From assembly GCF_017896165.1 (NCBI RefSeq), contig NZ_JAFCNB010000002.1, positions 558,001 through 622,000 on the forward strand: a stretch of DNA of 64,000 nt, written 5' to 3'. The first letter of the stretch is position 1. Each line of letters begins with the position of its first letter. Below are positions 8,626-16,924 of this stretch, in pieces. Origin of the DNA: Microbispora oryzae. GTDB taxonomy: Bacteria; Actinomycetota; Actinomycetes; Streptosporangiales; Streptosporangiaceae. The notes under the pieces were generated by a model. The model was given only the letters and a program-made list of their open reading frames with translations, ran no database searches and was not told the DNA's origin. The position numbers and the translations under genes were made by a program.

Positions 8626-10530
8626 GTGACTGCACCACTCACCGGTCAGCGCTCCCGGAGCGAGTTGATCGCAGAGCTCTACGAGCGTCACGCCGCAGGG
8701 CTGTTCGCGTACTGCCACGACCAGCTCGGCGAGACCTCCTCGGCCGGTGACGCCGTGGTCGCCGTCTTCACCTCCGCCCCGCCGGCGGAGCCGCCGTCGC
8801 GGGCCGCCCTGTACACGCTGGCCCGCCGCGAGATCTACCGCCGCGACGTGAGCTACGCCCTGCCCGCGGTCGACTCGGTCGCCGATCCCGCGACCGCCCT
8901 GATCGAGCGGGTGTTCCGCGACATCCGGCCGCACCAGCGTGAGGTGCTGCTGCTGTCGGCGGTGTGCGGCCTGGAGACCGCCGAGCTGTCGGCGGTGCTC
9001 GACGTCGCCCGCGACACGGCCGAGGAGCTGACGTACGGCGCCCGCCGCCGCTTCGCCCAGACCCTGGAGACGGCGGTCGCCGCGGCGCGGTCCGCGCCGT
9101 ACATGACGCCCGAGGTCGCCGAGGTCTACGACGCGATCAACGTCGCGCCCGTCGACGACGTGCTGGCCCGGCTGCCCTGGCGCCGCCCCGCCGCCTCGGT
9201 GCGCGACCGCGTCCTGTCCGCGCTGCCGTACGAGGGTCAGGGCACGGCCACGGGCCCCGGCGGCGCCGACCGGAAGCTCTGGCCGACCTCGCCCACCTGG
9301 CCCCTGCCGCTGAGCGACCCCAATCAGGTCAGCAACACGATCGTGGTCAAGGCCGACGTCATAAAAGGTCGCGGGACCACCTCGGACGGCTCCTCCGACC
9401 GGCGGCGCAGGGCGCGGCACGAGGCCGCGACCGAGCCCCTGCCCAAGCTCCGGGGCTCGGTGCTCAGCGCGCTCGGCGAGAGCCTCCCCCGGCGCAAGCG
9501 ACCGGCCAGGCCGTCGCCCGCCGGATCCACGTCACCCGCGGCGGCCGGTCCCACGACAGCGGGAGCCGCGGCAGCCGGTTCGACGTCAGCCGGAGCGGCC
9601 GGTCCCACGGCAGGCGCGGCCATGACCACCGGTGCGGCGGGCGCACCGGGCGCGACGCCTCCGGCCGGCCAGGGCTCGGCCGAGCCGGCGCCGGAGCCCA
9701 CGACCGACGTGTTCGACGCGTTCCGGCCCGCCGACCCGTTCCGGACGTCCGACCCCTTCCGGACGCCTGACCCGGTCAGCGCCTCGGACCCGGTGAGCCC
9801 CTCCGACCCGGTCAGGCAGGCCGACGCGTTCAGCCCCTTCGAACCGGTCAGGCAGCCCGACGCGTTCAGCGCCTCCGAACCGGTCAGGCAGCCCGACGCG
9901 TTCAGCGCCTCCGAACCGGTCAGGCAGCCCGACGCGTTCAGCGCCTCCGACCTGTTCCGGCCCGCCGGCAGCCGCACCGCCGGCAGCCGGGCCGCCGACA
10001 CGGACGTCAGGAGTCCGCTGGACGGCGGCGAGAGCGGCCGGGACACCGAGACGTTCCCGGCGATCGGCGGCGGGATGCCGCTCTCGGCTCCGCCCGCCGG
10101 CTCGTTCGCCGAACCCCTCGCGTCTCCCTCACCCACGCCCCTCACGCCCCCGCCCGTCGCGCCGGGCACTCCCGGCGGCGGGACGGCCGGGGACAGGACG
10201 GCCGGCGGGAAGCGGGGCCGGGCGACCGGAGCCGCGCACCGGGCGAAGGGGACAGCGGGCAAGGGCGCGGCCGTCAAGGGGACGACGGGCCAGGGCTCGC
10301 CGCGCCGGAGCACGCCGCCGCGTCAGGGGCCAAATGGGCAGGGCTCACCGAGCCAGGCCACACCGGTCGCGCCGGGAGCGTCCGCGGCGTCGGCCGCCAC
10401 GGCCAGGAAGCCGGGCCACCGCGGGAAAGACCGGCACTACGACTGGGTGTGGGAGCTGCTCGGGTTCCTCATCTGCCTGGCCATCGCGCTCATCGTGTTC
10501 TTCGCCGTACCCACGATCGTCAGCCACTGA
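8626..10530 (+). CDS. Sigma-70-like protein with repeat linker and C-terminal membrane anchor
   Basis: A 634-aa protein. Residues 1-170 resemble a degenerate ECF sigma factor: a region-2-like start (RSELIAELYERHAAGLFAYCHDQL), then a region-4-like helical stretch around IRPHQREVLLLSAVCGLETAEL. The middle is a long Ala/Pro/Thr-rich, probably disordered linker with repeats of the pattern [D/E]PVRQPDAFSAS. The C-terminus has one hydrophobic helix (WELLGFLICLAIALIVFFAV), so it should be tail-anchored with the sigma-like part in the cytosol. The start is GTG 8626, chosen over ATG 8572 because CAGGAG lies 8 nt upstream. No anti-sigma gene is adjacent. It could be a membrane-tethered regulator or a derived non-sigma protein. 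Confidence 0.7.
   Translation: MTAPLTGQRSRSELIAELYERHAAGLFAYCHDQLGETSSAGDAVVAVFTSAPPAEPPSRAALYTLARREIYRRDVSYALPAVDSVADPATALIERVFRDIRPHQREVLLLSAVCGLETAELSAVLDVARDTAEELTYGARRRFAQTLETAVAAARSAPYMTPEVAEVYDAINVAPVDDVLARLPWRRPAASVRDRVLSALPYEGQGTATGPGGADRKLWPTSPTWPLPLSDPNQVSNTIVVKADVIKGRGTTSDGSSDRRRRARHEAATEPLPKLRGSVLSALGESLPRRKRPARPSPAGSTSPAAAGPTTAGAAAAGSTSAGAAGPTAGAAMTTGAAGAPGATPPAGQGSAEPAPEPTTDVFDAFRPADPFRTSDPFRTPDPVSASDPVSPSDPVRQADAFSPFEPVRQPDAFSASEPVRQPDAFSASEPVRQPDAFSASDLFRPAGSRTAGSRAADTDVRSPLDGGESGRDTETFPAIGGGMPLSAPPAGSFAEPLASPSPTPLTPPPVAPGTPGGGTAGDRTAGGKRGRATGAAHRAKGTAGKGAAVKGTTGQGSPRRSTPPRQGPNGQGSPSQATPVAPGASAASAATARKPGHRGKDRHYDWVWELLGFLICLAIALIVFFAVPTIVSH
9841..9948 (+). repeat. Three identical 36-bp in-frame tandem repeats
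   Basis: Units at 9841-9876, 9877-9912 and 9913-9948 are identical and each encodes EPVRQPDAFSAS in the linker of the sigma-like protein. Shorter degenerate units of the same type (ADPFRTS, DPVSAS, DPVRQADAF) precede them from about 9727. Confidence 0.95.
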
Positions 10531-10548
10531 GAACCGCTTCACCTCAAC

Positions 10549-10562
10549 TAGAACGCGTTCCA
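10549..10562. promoter_or_regulatory. KstR-type operator upstream of kstR-like gene
   Basis: TAGAACGCGTTCCA matches the 14-bp KstR motif described in mycobacteria (TNNAACNNGTTNNA) at all fixed positions. It lies about 150 bp before the regulator start, consistent with autoregulation. Confidence 0.7.
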
Positions 10563-10709
10563 ATACCGATTCCCGCCGATACCCCGGCCACACACCATTG
10601 ACGGCGTGGCATTGGCGGCGCGGCGAAACCACGAAAACGCCGACGTGCCCCTATTTCCGACCGGTGAGTAACGAACCGGTCGGGGGCGGGCATCGGATAG
10701 CGTGTTCCC

Positions 10710-11423
10710 ATGCCCAGCTCACACGGCGTCGCCGACCTCCCCGCGTCACTGCCGCGGGAGCGTTCCGACGGGGACGCCGTCCCGCCCGCGGGCCCGGCCC
10801 CGGCCCCCGATCCGAACCCTGCCGCATCCCCCGCCTCAGGCCCGCCGGGCGCCCCCGTCGTGCGCACCAGGAGCCAGCGCCAGCGGCGGCGGCGCATCCT
10901 CCAGGCGGCCGCCGCGCTCGCGTCGCGTGGCGGCGTCGAGGCCATGCAGATGCGCACCGTCGCCGAGCGCGCGGGCGTCGCGCTCGGCACGCTCTACCGC
11001 TACTTCCCGTCCAAGATGGACCTGGTGGTGGCGGTCGTGAGCGAGGAGATCGACCTGCTTGAGGCGAGCATCGAGCGGCGCCCGCCCGGTGCCGCCACCC
11101 CGGCCGGCCGGGCCGTCGACGTGCTGATGCGGGCCACCCGCGGCCTGATGCGCGAGCCGGAACTGGCCGACGCCCTGATCCGATCCCTGGTCATGTCCGA
11201 GGTCGAGGCCCCCTTCGGGGACCGCATGGCGGGGTTGCTGCTGCGGGTCGCGGGCGGCGGACTCATGGTCGAGAACGCCTCGGAGGAGCAGTTCGGGCTG
11301 GCAAGCTCGCTGTCCGGGGTGTGGGTGCAGGAGCTGCTCGAAATGCTGCACGGCCGCCGGACCTACGATCAGATCCAGCGCCGGATCGAGCTGGCGGCCT
11401 CCCGGCTGCTCGCCGATTTCTGA
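10710..11423 (+). CDS. kstR: TetR-family transcriptional regulator, KstR-like
   Basis: A 237-aa repressor. After an unusual Pro/Ala-rich N-terminal extension of about 50 residues comes an HTH with QRQRRRRILQAAAALASRGG, then MQMRTVAERAGVALGTLYRY and FPSKMDLVVAV. These resemble mycobacterial KstR, the repressor of cholesterol catabolism genes that is released by 3-oxo-cholestenoyl-CoA esters. The C-terminal ligand domain also fits (LADALIRSLVMSEVEAPFGD; SGVWVQELLEML). KstR-type boxes lie upstream of this gene and of the P450 2.4 kb away. Assignment to KstR rather than another TetR subgroup rests on recalled similarity plus those boxes. Confidence 0.78.
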   Translation: MPSSHGVADLPASLPRERSDGDAVPPAGPAPAPDPNPAASPASGPPGAPVVRTRSQRQRRRRILQAAAALASRGGVEAMQMRTVAERAGVALGTLYRYFPSKMDLVVAVVSEEIDLLEASIERRPPGAATPAGRAVDVLMRATRGLMREPELADALIRSLVMSEVEAPFGDRMAGLLLRVAGGGLMVENASEEQFGLASSLSGVWVQELLEMLHGRRTYDQIQRRIELAASRLLADF

Positions 11424-11804
11424 TCGGGCTGTTTCCTCCCGCTCACCGGGCGCGCCGCCTTTCGCGCCACCGTCCGGTACGGCCGCAGCCCCATCCGCCA
11501 CGGGACAGGGAAGGACCGCCGGGCATCTGACGAGAACCGATTACAGTTCCTTCCGCCCCGCATTCCGGGCGGTGCTCCCGCCCGCATTCCGCGTCCCGTT
11601 TCAGGGGCGCGTTCCGGGGCGTGCTCCGGCTGTGTTCCGGCGGGGAGCCGGGGGCCCGCGCCGTGCCGCCGGGCAGTCGGCACGAGATCGCTCACCCGCG
11701 GGATGAGCTCCCGAGGACCAGTCGCCGTAGACTCGTGAACATCCGATGTACGAGCCGAGACGGCCGGGCTATCCCTGTCAGCGGCGGAATCTGGGAGTGC
11801 ATGC
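11424..11804. other. Intergenic region before the GntR gene
   Basis: 381 bp with no supported gene. TAGACT at 11728-11733 is a possible -10 box for the downstream regulator. Several short TTCCG/CCGG-rich repeats around 11550-11650 have no assigned function. Confidence 0.4.
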
Positions 11805-12476
11805 GTGGCGGTCACGGACGCGGCGATCGACAAGATCAAAGAGATGATCATCTCGGGCGAGCTCGGCCCCGGCGCCCGCCTGCCCAAGGAGGCCGACCTC
11901 GCCGAGCGGCTGGGGTTGTCCCGCAACTCGCTCCGTGAGGCCGTCAGGGCCCTCGCCCTGATCAACGTCCTGGACGTACGGCAGGGCGACGGCACCTACG
12001 TCACCAGTCTGGAGCCCCACCTCCTGCTCGACGCGCTGTCGTTCGTGGTGGACTTCCACCGGGACGACAGCGTCCTGCACTTCTTCGAGGTGCGGCGGAT
12101 CCTCGAACCGGCCGCCACGGCCATGGCGGCCACCACCATGACCGACGACGACATCGAGGACCTCCGCAAGATCCTCGACTCCCTGCCGGAGGAGCCGAGC
12201 GCCGAGGAGCTCATGGCCAACGACCTGGAGTTCCATCAGCGCATCGCCGCCGGGTCGGGCAATCCCGTGCTCCGCTCGCTGATCGAGGGCCTGTCTGGGC
12301 CGACGGCCCGGGCGCGGGTGTGGCGGGGTCTCACCCAGGAGGGCTCGCAGGGCCGGACGAGGGAACAGCACATCGCGATCTACGAGGCCATCGCGGCCCG
12401 CCGCCCGGACGTCGCCCGCTCGTGGGCCACCGTCCACATCGCCGACGTCGAGGAGTGGCTGCGCCGGGTGCTGTGA
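11805..12476 (+). CDS. FadR-subfamily GntR regulator (FCD domain)
   Basis: A 223-aa protein with an N-terminal winged helix (AIDKIKEMIISGELGPGARL, then LAERLGLSRNSLREAVRAL) and a C-terminal all-helical FCD ligand domain. The FCD metal-site residues lie around ANDLEFHQRIAAGSGNPVL and EQHIAIYEAIAARRPD. FCD regulators usually sense organic acids or sugar acids, but the effector cannot be told from the sequence. It starts with GTG at 11805 behind CTGGGAG. It lies between kstR and the P450 but has no obvious target of its own. Confidence 0.88.
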   Translation: MAVTDAAIDKIKEMIISGELGPGARLPKEADLAERLGLSRNSLREAVRALALINVLDVRQGDGTYVTSLEPHLLLDALSFVVDFHRDDSVLHFFEVRRILEPAATAMAATTMTDDDIEDLRKILDSLPEEPSAEELMANDLEFHQRIAAGSGNPVLRSLIEGLSGPTARARVWRGLTQEGSQGRTREQHIAIYEAIAARRPDVARSWATVHIADVEEWLRRVL

Positions 12477-12536
12477 GCGGGCCCCATCTCCCGGGCGGCC
12501 CCATCTCCCGGGCGGCCCGATCCCGGGGCGGCCCGC

Positions 12537-12908
12537 TCAGCCGGCGACGCCCCGGATGCCCGGCCAGACCCGGGCCTCGTGGGCCTCGACGAGATCACTG
12601 GGCGCCGTCAGGCACCAGGCCTCGGTGACCAGCTCAAGCAGCTCGTCGGCGTCGATCCCGGCGAGACGGACCACGACCCAGCCGAACCGTCCGGCGGTGA
12701 ACTGCGGCTCGAACACCTCGGGACGCTCGGCGACCAGGGCGAGCTGCTCCTCGATGGTCGCCTTGAGGCCGACCGTCTCGGTCCGCTCCCACAGGTAGCC
12801 GAAGCCCTTGCCGTGCACCTTCAGCGCGGTCCACTCGCTCGTGTGCGCCTGCTCGACGCCGGGCAGCGTGGCCAGCATTTCGAGGAACTCTTCGATGCTC
12901 ACTCCCAT
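12537..12908 (-). CDS. MmcQ/YjbR family protein
   Basis: A 123-aa protein of the MmcQ/YjbR family, a double-wing, possibly DNA-binding fold without an established reaction. Family features are the N-terminal SIEEFLEMLATLPGVEQ, the central KVHGKGFGYLWERTE and the C-terminal W-V-V-V-R-L-A-G-I-D-A-D-E-L-L-E-L-V-T-E helix. It is convergent with the GntR gene and monocistronic. Function unknown. Confidence 0.8.
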   Translation of the reverse strand: MGVSIEEFLEMLATLPGVEQAHTSEWTALKVHGKGFGYLWERTETVGLKATIEEQLALVAERPEVFEPQFTAGRFGWVVVRLAGIDADELLELVTEAWCLTAPSDLVEAHEARVWPGIRGVAG

Positions 12909-13005
12909 GGCCCAGGTCTACCAAATCCCGCCGACATTCCCGTCCGCGACGGGCGGGCGCCAGGGATTCGTCACCCCCGGACGCGCCGCCGCCGGGGTAC
13001 CGTTA

Positions 13006-13019
13006 TGAAACAGGTTTCA
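13006..13019. promoter_or_regulatory. KstR-type operator upstream of the P450
   Basis: TGAAACAGGTTTCA matches TNNAACNNGTTNNA at every fixed position and is a near-perfect palindrome. It lies about 90 bp before the P450 start codon, a normal place for a repressor site. Confidence 0.72.
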
Positions 13020-13108
13020 TCGAGCAGCCTCCCCCCGAGCGAGGACGGGTTCCGCCCTGTCTCGGCGCCGCGCTCTCGAGGGGCGGCGTGACCAGATCAG
13101 GTGGGTGC

Positions 13109-14314
13109 ATGGAGATCAATCTCGTCGACCAGGACCTTTACGCGAGGCATGGGGTCCCCCACGACCAGTTCGCCTGGTTGCGGGAGAACAGTCCCGTCTT
13201 CTGGCACGAGGGAGACCCCGAGCGCGACTGGCCCGGATTCTGGGCGATCACCAGGCACCGGGACGTCGTACACGTCTCGCGCCACTCCGACCTGTTCTCC
13301 TCGGCCCGGAAGCTGGCGCTGTTCGACGAGCTGCCCGAGGAGCAGCGTGCGCTCCAGCGGCTGATGATCCTCAACCAGGACCCGCCGGAGCACACCCGGC
13401 GGCGGTCGCTGGTCAACCGCGGCTTCACCCCGCGGGTCATCTCCCGGCTCGAAGACCACATCAGGGACGTCTGCCACGAACTGGTGGACGAGGCCCTGCG
13501 CAAGCCGGAGGTCGACTTCGTCCGCGACATCGCGGCCCCGCTGCCCCTCTACGTGATCTGCGAGCTCCTCGGCGCGCCCCTGGAAGACCGCGACAAGATC
13601 TTCGAGTGGTCCAACCGCATGATCGGCAGCCAGGATCCCGACTACGGGAGCGGGCCCGACGACGGGGCCGTGGCGGCGGCCGAGGTCTACGCGTACGCCC
13701 ACGAGCTGGCCGAGGCCAGGACGCGGGAGCCGAAGGACGACATCGCGACCCGGCTCCTCCAACCCGCCGACGACGGCGAGGTGCTGACCACGGACGAGTT
13801 CGACGTGTTCGTGCTGCTCCTCCTCGTGGCGGGCAACGAGACAACCAGGAACGCGGCGTCCGGCGGCATGCTGGCCCTGTTCGAGCACCCGGAGCAGTGG
13901 GAGCGGATGGTCGCCGACCCCTCGCTGGCCGCGACCGCCGCCGACGAGGTCGTCCGCTGGGTCTCCCCCGTCAACCTGTTCCGCCGTACGGCGACCAGGG
14001 ACACCGAGATCGACGGCCAGAAGATCGCCGAGGGCGACAAGGTGGTCGTGTTCTACTCCTCGGCCAACCGGGACGCCGAGGTGTTCGACCGGCCCGGCAG
14101 TTTCGACGTGGGCCGTAACCCCAACCCGCAGATCGGGTTCGGCGGGGGCGGCGCCCACTTCTGCCTCGGCAACCACCTGGCGAAGCTGGAGCTGCGGGTG
14201 CTGTTCGAGGTGCTCGCGCAGCGCCTCCCGGCGATCCGCCAGGCGGGTCCCGCCGCCCGGCTGCGGTCCTTCTTCATCAACGGCACCAAGACGCTGCCCG
14301 TCACCCTCGGGTAG
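13109..14314 (+). CDS. Cytochrome P450, CYP125/CYP124/CYP142-like
   Basis: A 401-aa soluble bacterial P450 that would hydroxylate a hydrophobic substrate using electrons from a ferredoxin. Visible motifs are the I-helix LLLVAGNETTRN, the ExxR of DEVVRWVSPV, and the heme loop GFGGGGAHFCLGNHLA with the Cys ligand. The segments FSSARKLAL, LNQDPPEHTRRR, ANRDAEVFDRP and NPNPQIGFGG resemble the CYP125 group, which oxidises the sterol side chain. The ATG at 13109 has CAGGTGGG just upstream; the GTG at 13088 is an alternative. A KstR-type box precedes it and a 3Fe-4S ferredoxin is encoded 6 kb away. A sterol or long-chain substrate is inference. Confidence 0.88.
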   Translation: MEINLVDQDLYARHGVPHDQFAWLRENSPVFWHEGDPERDWPGFWAITRHRDVVHVSRHSDLFSSARKLALFDELPEEQRALQRLMILNQDPPEHTRRRSLVNRGFTPRVISRLEDHIRDVCHELVDEALRKPEVDFVRDIAAPLPLYVICELLGAPLEDRDKIFEWSNRMIGSQDPDYGSGPDDGAVAAAEVYAYAHELAEARTREPKDDIATRLLQPADDGEVLTTDEFDVFVLLLLVAGNETTRNAASGGMLALFEHPEQWERMVADPSLAATAADEVVRWVSPVNLFRRTATRDTEIDGQKIAEGDKVVVFYSSANRDAEVFDRPGSFDVGRNPNPQIGFGGGGAHFCLGNHLAKLELRVLFEVLAQRLPAIRQAGPAARLRSFFINGTKTLPVTLG

Positions 14315-14330
14315 GCGGCGCGCGGGCGGC

Positions 14331-15356
14331 TCAGGGCCAGGAGGAGTCCTGGCCCGGGTCGCCCCCGCCGGCCAGCAGGCGCAGGTCCGACTCCACCATC
14401 ATGGCCACGAGGTCCTCGAACGAGACGGTGGGCTCCCAGCCGAGCTGCGTGCGGGCCTTCTTGGGGTCGGCGCACAGCAGGTCGACCTCGGCCGGGCGGT
14501 GCAGCCCCGGGTCGGTCACCACGTATCGCTCCCAGTCGAGGCCCGCGGCGCCGAAGGCGGCCTCGACCAGTTCGCGTACGGAGTGGGTGCGGCCGGTGCC
14601 GATCACGTAGTCCTCCGGCTCGCCGGCCGTGAGCATCAGGTGCATGGCCCGGACGAAGTCGCCGGCGAAGCCCCAGTCGCGGCGCGCCTCCAGGTTGCCG
14701 AGGCGCAGCTCGCGCGACCGGCCCAGCTTGATCCGGGCCACCCCGAGCGAGACCTTGCGGGTGACGAACTCGGCGCCGCGCCGGGGCGACTCGTGGTTGA
14801 ACAGGATGCCCGACACCGCGAACATGCCGTACGACTCGCGGTAGTTCTGCGTCAGGAAGTGGCCGTACGCCTTGGCCACGCCGTACGGGGACCGGGGGTG
14901 GAAGGGCGTGCGCTCGGTCTGCGGCGTCTCTCTGACCTGGCCGAACATCTCCGACGACGAGGCCTGGTAGAACCTGGTCTGACCGGCGGCGGTGCCCCGG
15001 GACGCGGTGATGCCCGAGCACACCCTGATCGCCTCCAGCATGCGCAGCACGCCCATGCCGGTCACCTCGGCCGTGAGCTCCGCCTGTTCCCAGGACATCG
15101 GCACGAAGGAGATGGCGCCCAGGTTGTAGACCTCGTCGGGCTGCACCTTCTCCACGGCCGAGATGAGGGAGCCCTGGTCGAGCAGGTCACCGCGGACCAG
15201 CCGCACGTCCTGCAGCAGCGTGCGCACCCGGGAGACCCGGGGGTTGGCCTGCCCGCGGACCAGGCCCCACACCTCGTATCCCGCGCCGAGGAGATGCTCG
15301 GCGAGATAGGAGCCGTCCTGACCGGTGATGCCGGTGAGCAGCGCACGCTTGGCCAA
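14331..15356 (-). CDS. gmd: GDP-mannose 4,6-dehydratase
   Basis: Converts GDP-D-mannose to GDP-4-keto-6-deoxy-mannose, the entry to GDP-fucose, GDP-rhamnose and related 6-deoxyhexoses. The 341-aa SDR protein has the NADP loop GITGQDGSYL, the EVYNLGAISFVPMSWEQ region and the catalytic Tyr-x3-Lys in SPYGVAKAYG. LGNLEARRDWGFAGDFVRAM is diagnostic of Gmd. The start is taken as TTG 15356 because GAGGAGG lies 5 nt upstream and LAKRALLTGITG is the usual N-terminus. It is divergent from the glycosyltransferase gene. Confidence 0.94.
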   Translation of the reverse strand: MAKRALLTGITGQDGSYLAEHLLGAGYEVWGLVRGQANPRVSRVRTLLQDVRLVRGDLLDQGSLISAVEKVQPDEVYNLGAISFVPMSWEQAELTAEVTGMGVLRMLEAIRVCSGITASRGTAAGQTRFYQASSSEMFGQVRETPQTERTPFHPRSPYGVAKAYGHFLTQNYRESYGMFAVSGILFNHESPRRGAEFVTRKVSLGVARIKLGRSRELRLGNLEARRDWGFAGDFVRAMHLMLTAGEPEDYVIGTGRTHSVRELVEAAFGAAGLDWERYVVTDPGLHRPAEVDLLCADPKKARTQLGWEPTVSFEDLVAMMVESDLRLLAGGGDPGQDSSWP

Positions 15357-15447
15357 GAGATCCTCCTCGTCGGGCCAACCCTGGTCGTGAGAGGCGAATG
15401 TACCGCCATGCCCGTCTCCGGACCTCATCCGCTCGCGCCAGGTCCAC

Positions 15448-15461
15448 GAGAACGCGTTCTA
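15448..15461. promoter_or_regulatory. KstR-like palindrome between gmd and glycosyltransferase
   Basis: GAGAACGCGTTCTA contains a perfect 12-bp palindrome (AGAACGCGTTCT) and matches the KstR motif except for its first base. It sits about 92 bp before gmd and 147 bp before the glycosyltransferase start, in their shared upstream region. Confidence 0.5.
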
Positions 15462-15607
15462 TAGAACCGCATTCGACTAAGCTAACGGCGCAGTTCGGGG
15501 CTGGTGCGGGTAGATCGAGACTCCATTTCGCCCTACCCTGTCCAATCTAAAGGCAAATGGTAGGGTTCGGTGGCCGCCCCCAGGGGCACGACGGAAAGGG
15601 GTGCCGC

Positions 15608-16849
15608 TTGACGGAGAGGCTGCGAGTCGCGCTGCTCTCGTACCGCAGCAAGCCGACGTGCGGGGGCCAGGGGGTCTACCTCCGCCACATCAGCCGCGAG
15701 CTGGTGGCCCTGGGACACCATGTGGAGGTCTTCTCGGGGCAGCCCTATCCGGAGCTCGACGAGGGCGTGATCCTCAACAAGGTGCCGAGCCTGGACCTCT
15801 ACCGCGACGACGACCCGTTCCGCACGCCCAAGCCGGGCGAGTACCGCGACTGGATCGACGCGCTCGAGGTCGCGACCATGTGGACGGCGGGCTTCCCCGA
15901 GCCGCTGACGTTCAGCCTCCGCGCCTACCGCGAGCTGAAGAAGCGGCGCGGCGACTTCGACGTGGTGCAGGACAACCAGACGCTCGGCTACGGCCTGCTC
16001 GGCATCCAGAAGCTGTTTCCCGTGGTCGGCACCATCCATCACCCCATCAGCGTCGACCGGCGGATCGAGCTCGAGGCGGCCACGGGCTGGAAGCGGCTGA
16101 CGATGCGCCGCTGGTACGGGTTCGTCCGCATGCAGAGCGTCGTCGCGCCCCGGCTCAGCCCCATCCTCACGGTGAGCGAGTCGTCCCTCGCCGACATCCA
16201 CCGCGACTTCAACGTGCCGCAGTCGAACATGCGGCTGATCCCCCTGGGCGTGGACACCCGCTGCTTCCACCCGCGGCCCCACCTGCCCAAGCGGCCCGGG
16301 TCCGTGGTCGCCGTCGCCAGCGCCGACTCTCCCATGAAGGGCGTCGCGACGCTGCTGCGGGCGATCGCCAAGCTCGCCACCGAACGGGACGTCGACCTCA
16401 CCGTCGTCAGCAGGCCGACGCCCGGCGGCCCGACCGAGACCCTGGTGAACGAGCTGTCGCTGCACGACCGCGTGCGGTTCGTCCACGGCATCTCCGACGA
16501 CGAGTTGGCCGAGCTGATCGCCACTTCCGAGGTGTCGGTCGTCCCCTCGCTCTACGAGGGCTTCTCGCTGCCCGCGGTCGAGCACATGGCGTGCGGCACA
16601 CCGCTGATCGCCTCCAGGACCGGGGCACTGCCCGAGGTCGTCGGCGACGCGGCCGTACAGGTCGCCCCGGGCGACCCGGAGGAGCTGGCCGCGGCCCTGC
16701 GCCGCCTGCTCGACTCCCCCGAGGAGCGGGAGGCCGTCGGGCGCAGGGGCTACGACCGGGTGATGGAGCGGTACGCCTGGCCCGTCGTGGCCAGGCGCAC
16801 GGTCGAGGCGTATCGCGAGGCCATCGCGGCCCGTGCCGCCTCCCGCTGA
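15608..16849 (+). CDS. Glycosyltransferase family 4-type (GT-B fold)
   Basis: A 413-aa retaining glycosyltransferase that transfers a sugar from a nucleotide-sugar donor to an unknown acceptor. The N-terminal domain begins RVALLSYRSKPTCGGQGVYL, with the glycine-rich donor loop. The C-terminal domain has the E-x7-E motif in YEGFSLPAVEHMACGTPLIA and the usual TGALPEVVGDAA segment. The start is taken as TTG 15608 with GGAAAGG 7 nt upstream. It leads a plus-strand run with a methyltransferase and a prenyltransferase-fold protein and is divergent from gmd, whose product may feed it a 6-deoxyhexose donor. Confidence 0.88.
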   Translation: MTERLRVALLSYRSKPTCGGQGVYLRHISRELVALGHHVEVFSGQPYPELDEGVILNKVPSLDLYRDDDPFRTPKPGEYRDWIDALEVATMWTAGFPEPLTFSLRAYRELKKRRGDFDVVQDNQTLGYGLLGIQKLFPVVGTIHHPISVDRRIELEAATGWKRLTMRRWYGFVRMQSVVAPRLSPILTVSESSLADIHRDFNVPQSNMRLIPLGVDTRCFHPRPHLPKRPGSVVAVASADSPMKGVATLLRAIAKLATERDVDLTVVSRPTPGGPTETLVNELSLHDRVRFVHGISDDELAELIATSEVSVVPSLYEGFSLPAVEHMACGTPLIASRTGALPEVVGDAAVQVAPGDPEELAAALRRLLDSPEEREAVGRRGYDRVMERYAWPVVARRTVEAYREAIAARAASR

Positions 16850-16924
16850 GCTCCCTCCGCGACAGGGTTCGCACGGCTCGCGCATGAACGGCCGCGCACG
16901 ACGAGATCACGAAAGGTGGGGCGG

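Noticed and set aside
9841-9948. CRISPR-like repeat array
   Set aside because: Three contiguous 36-bp repeats without spacers, in frame within a protein linker.
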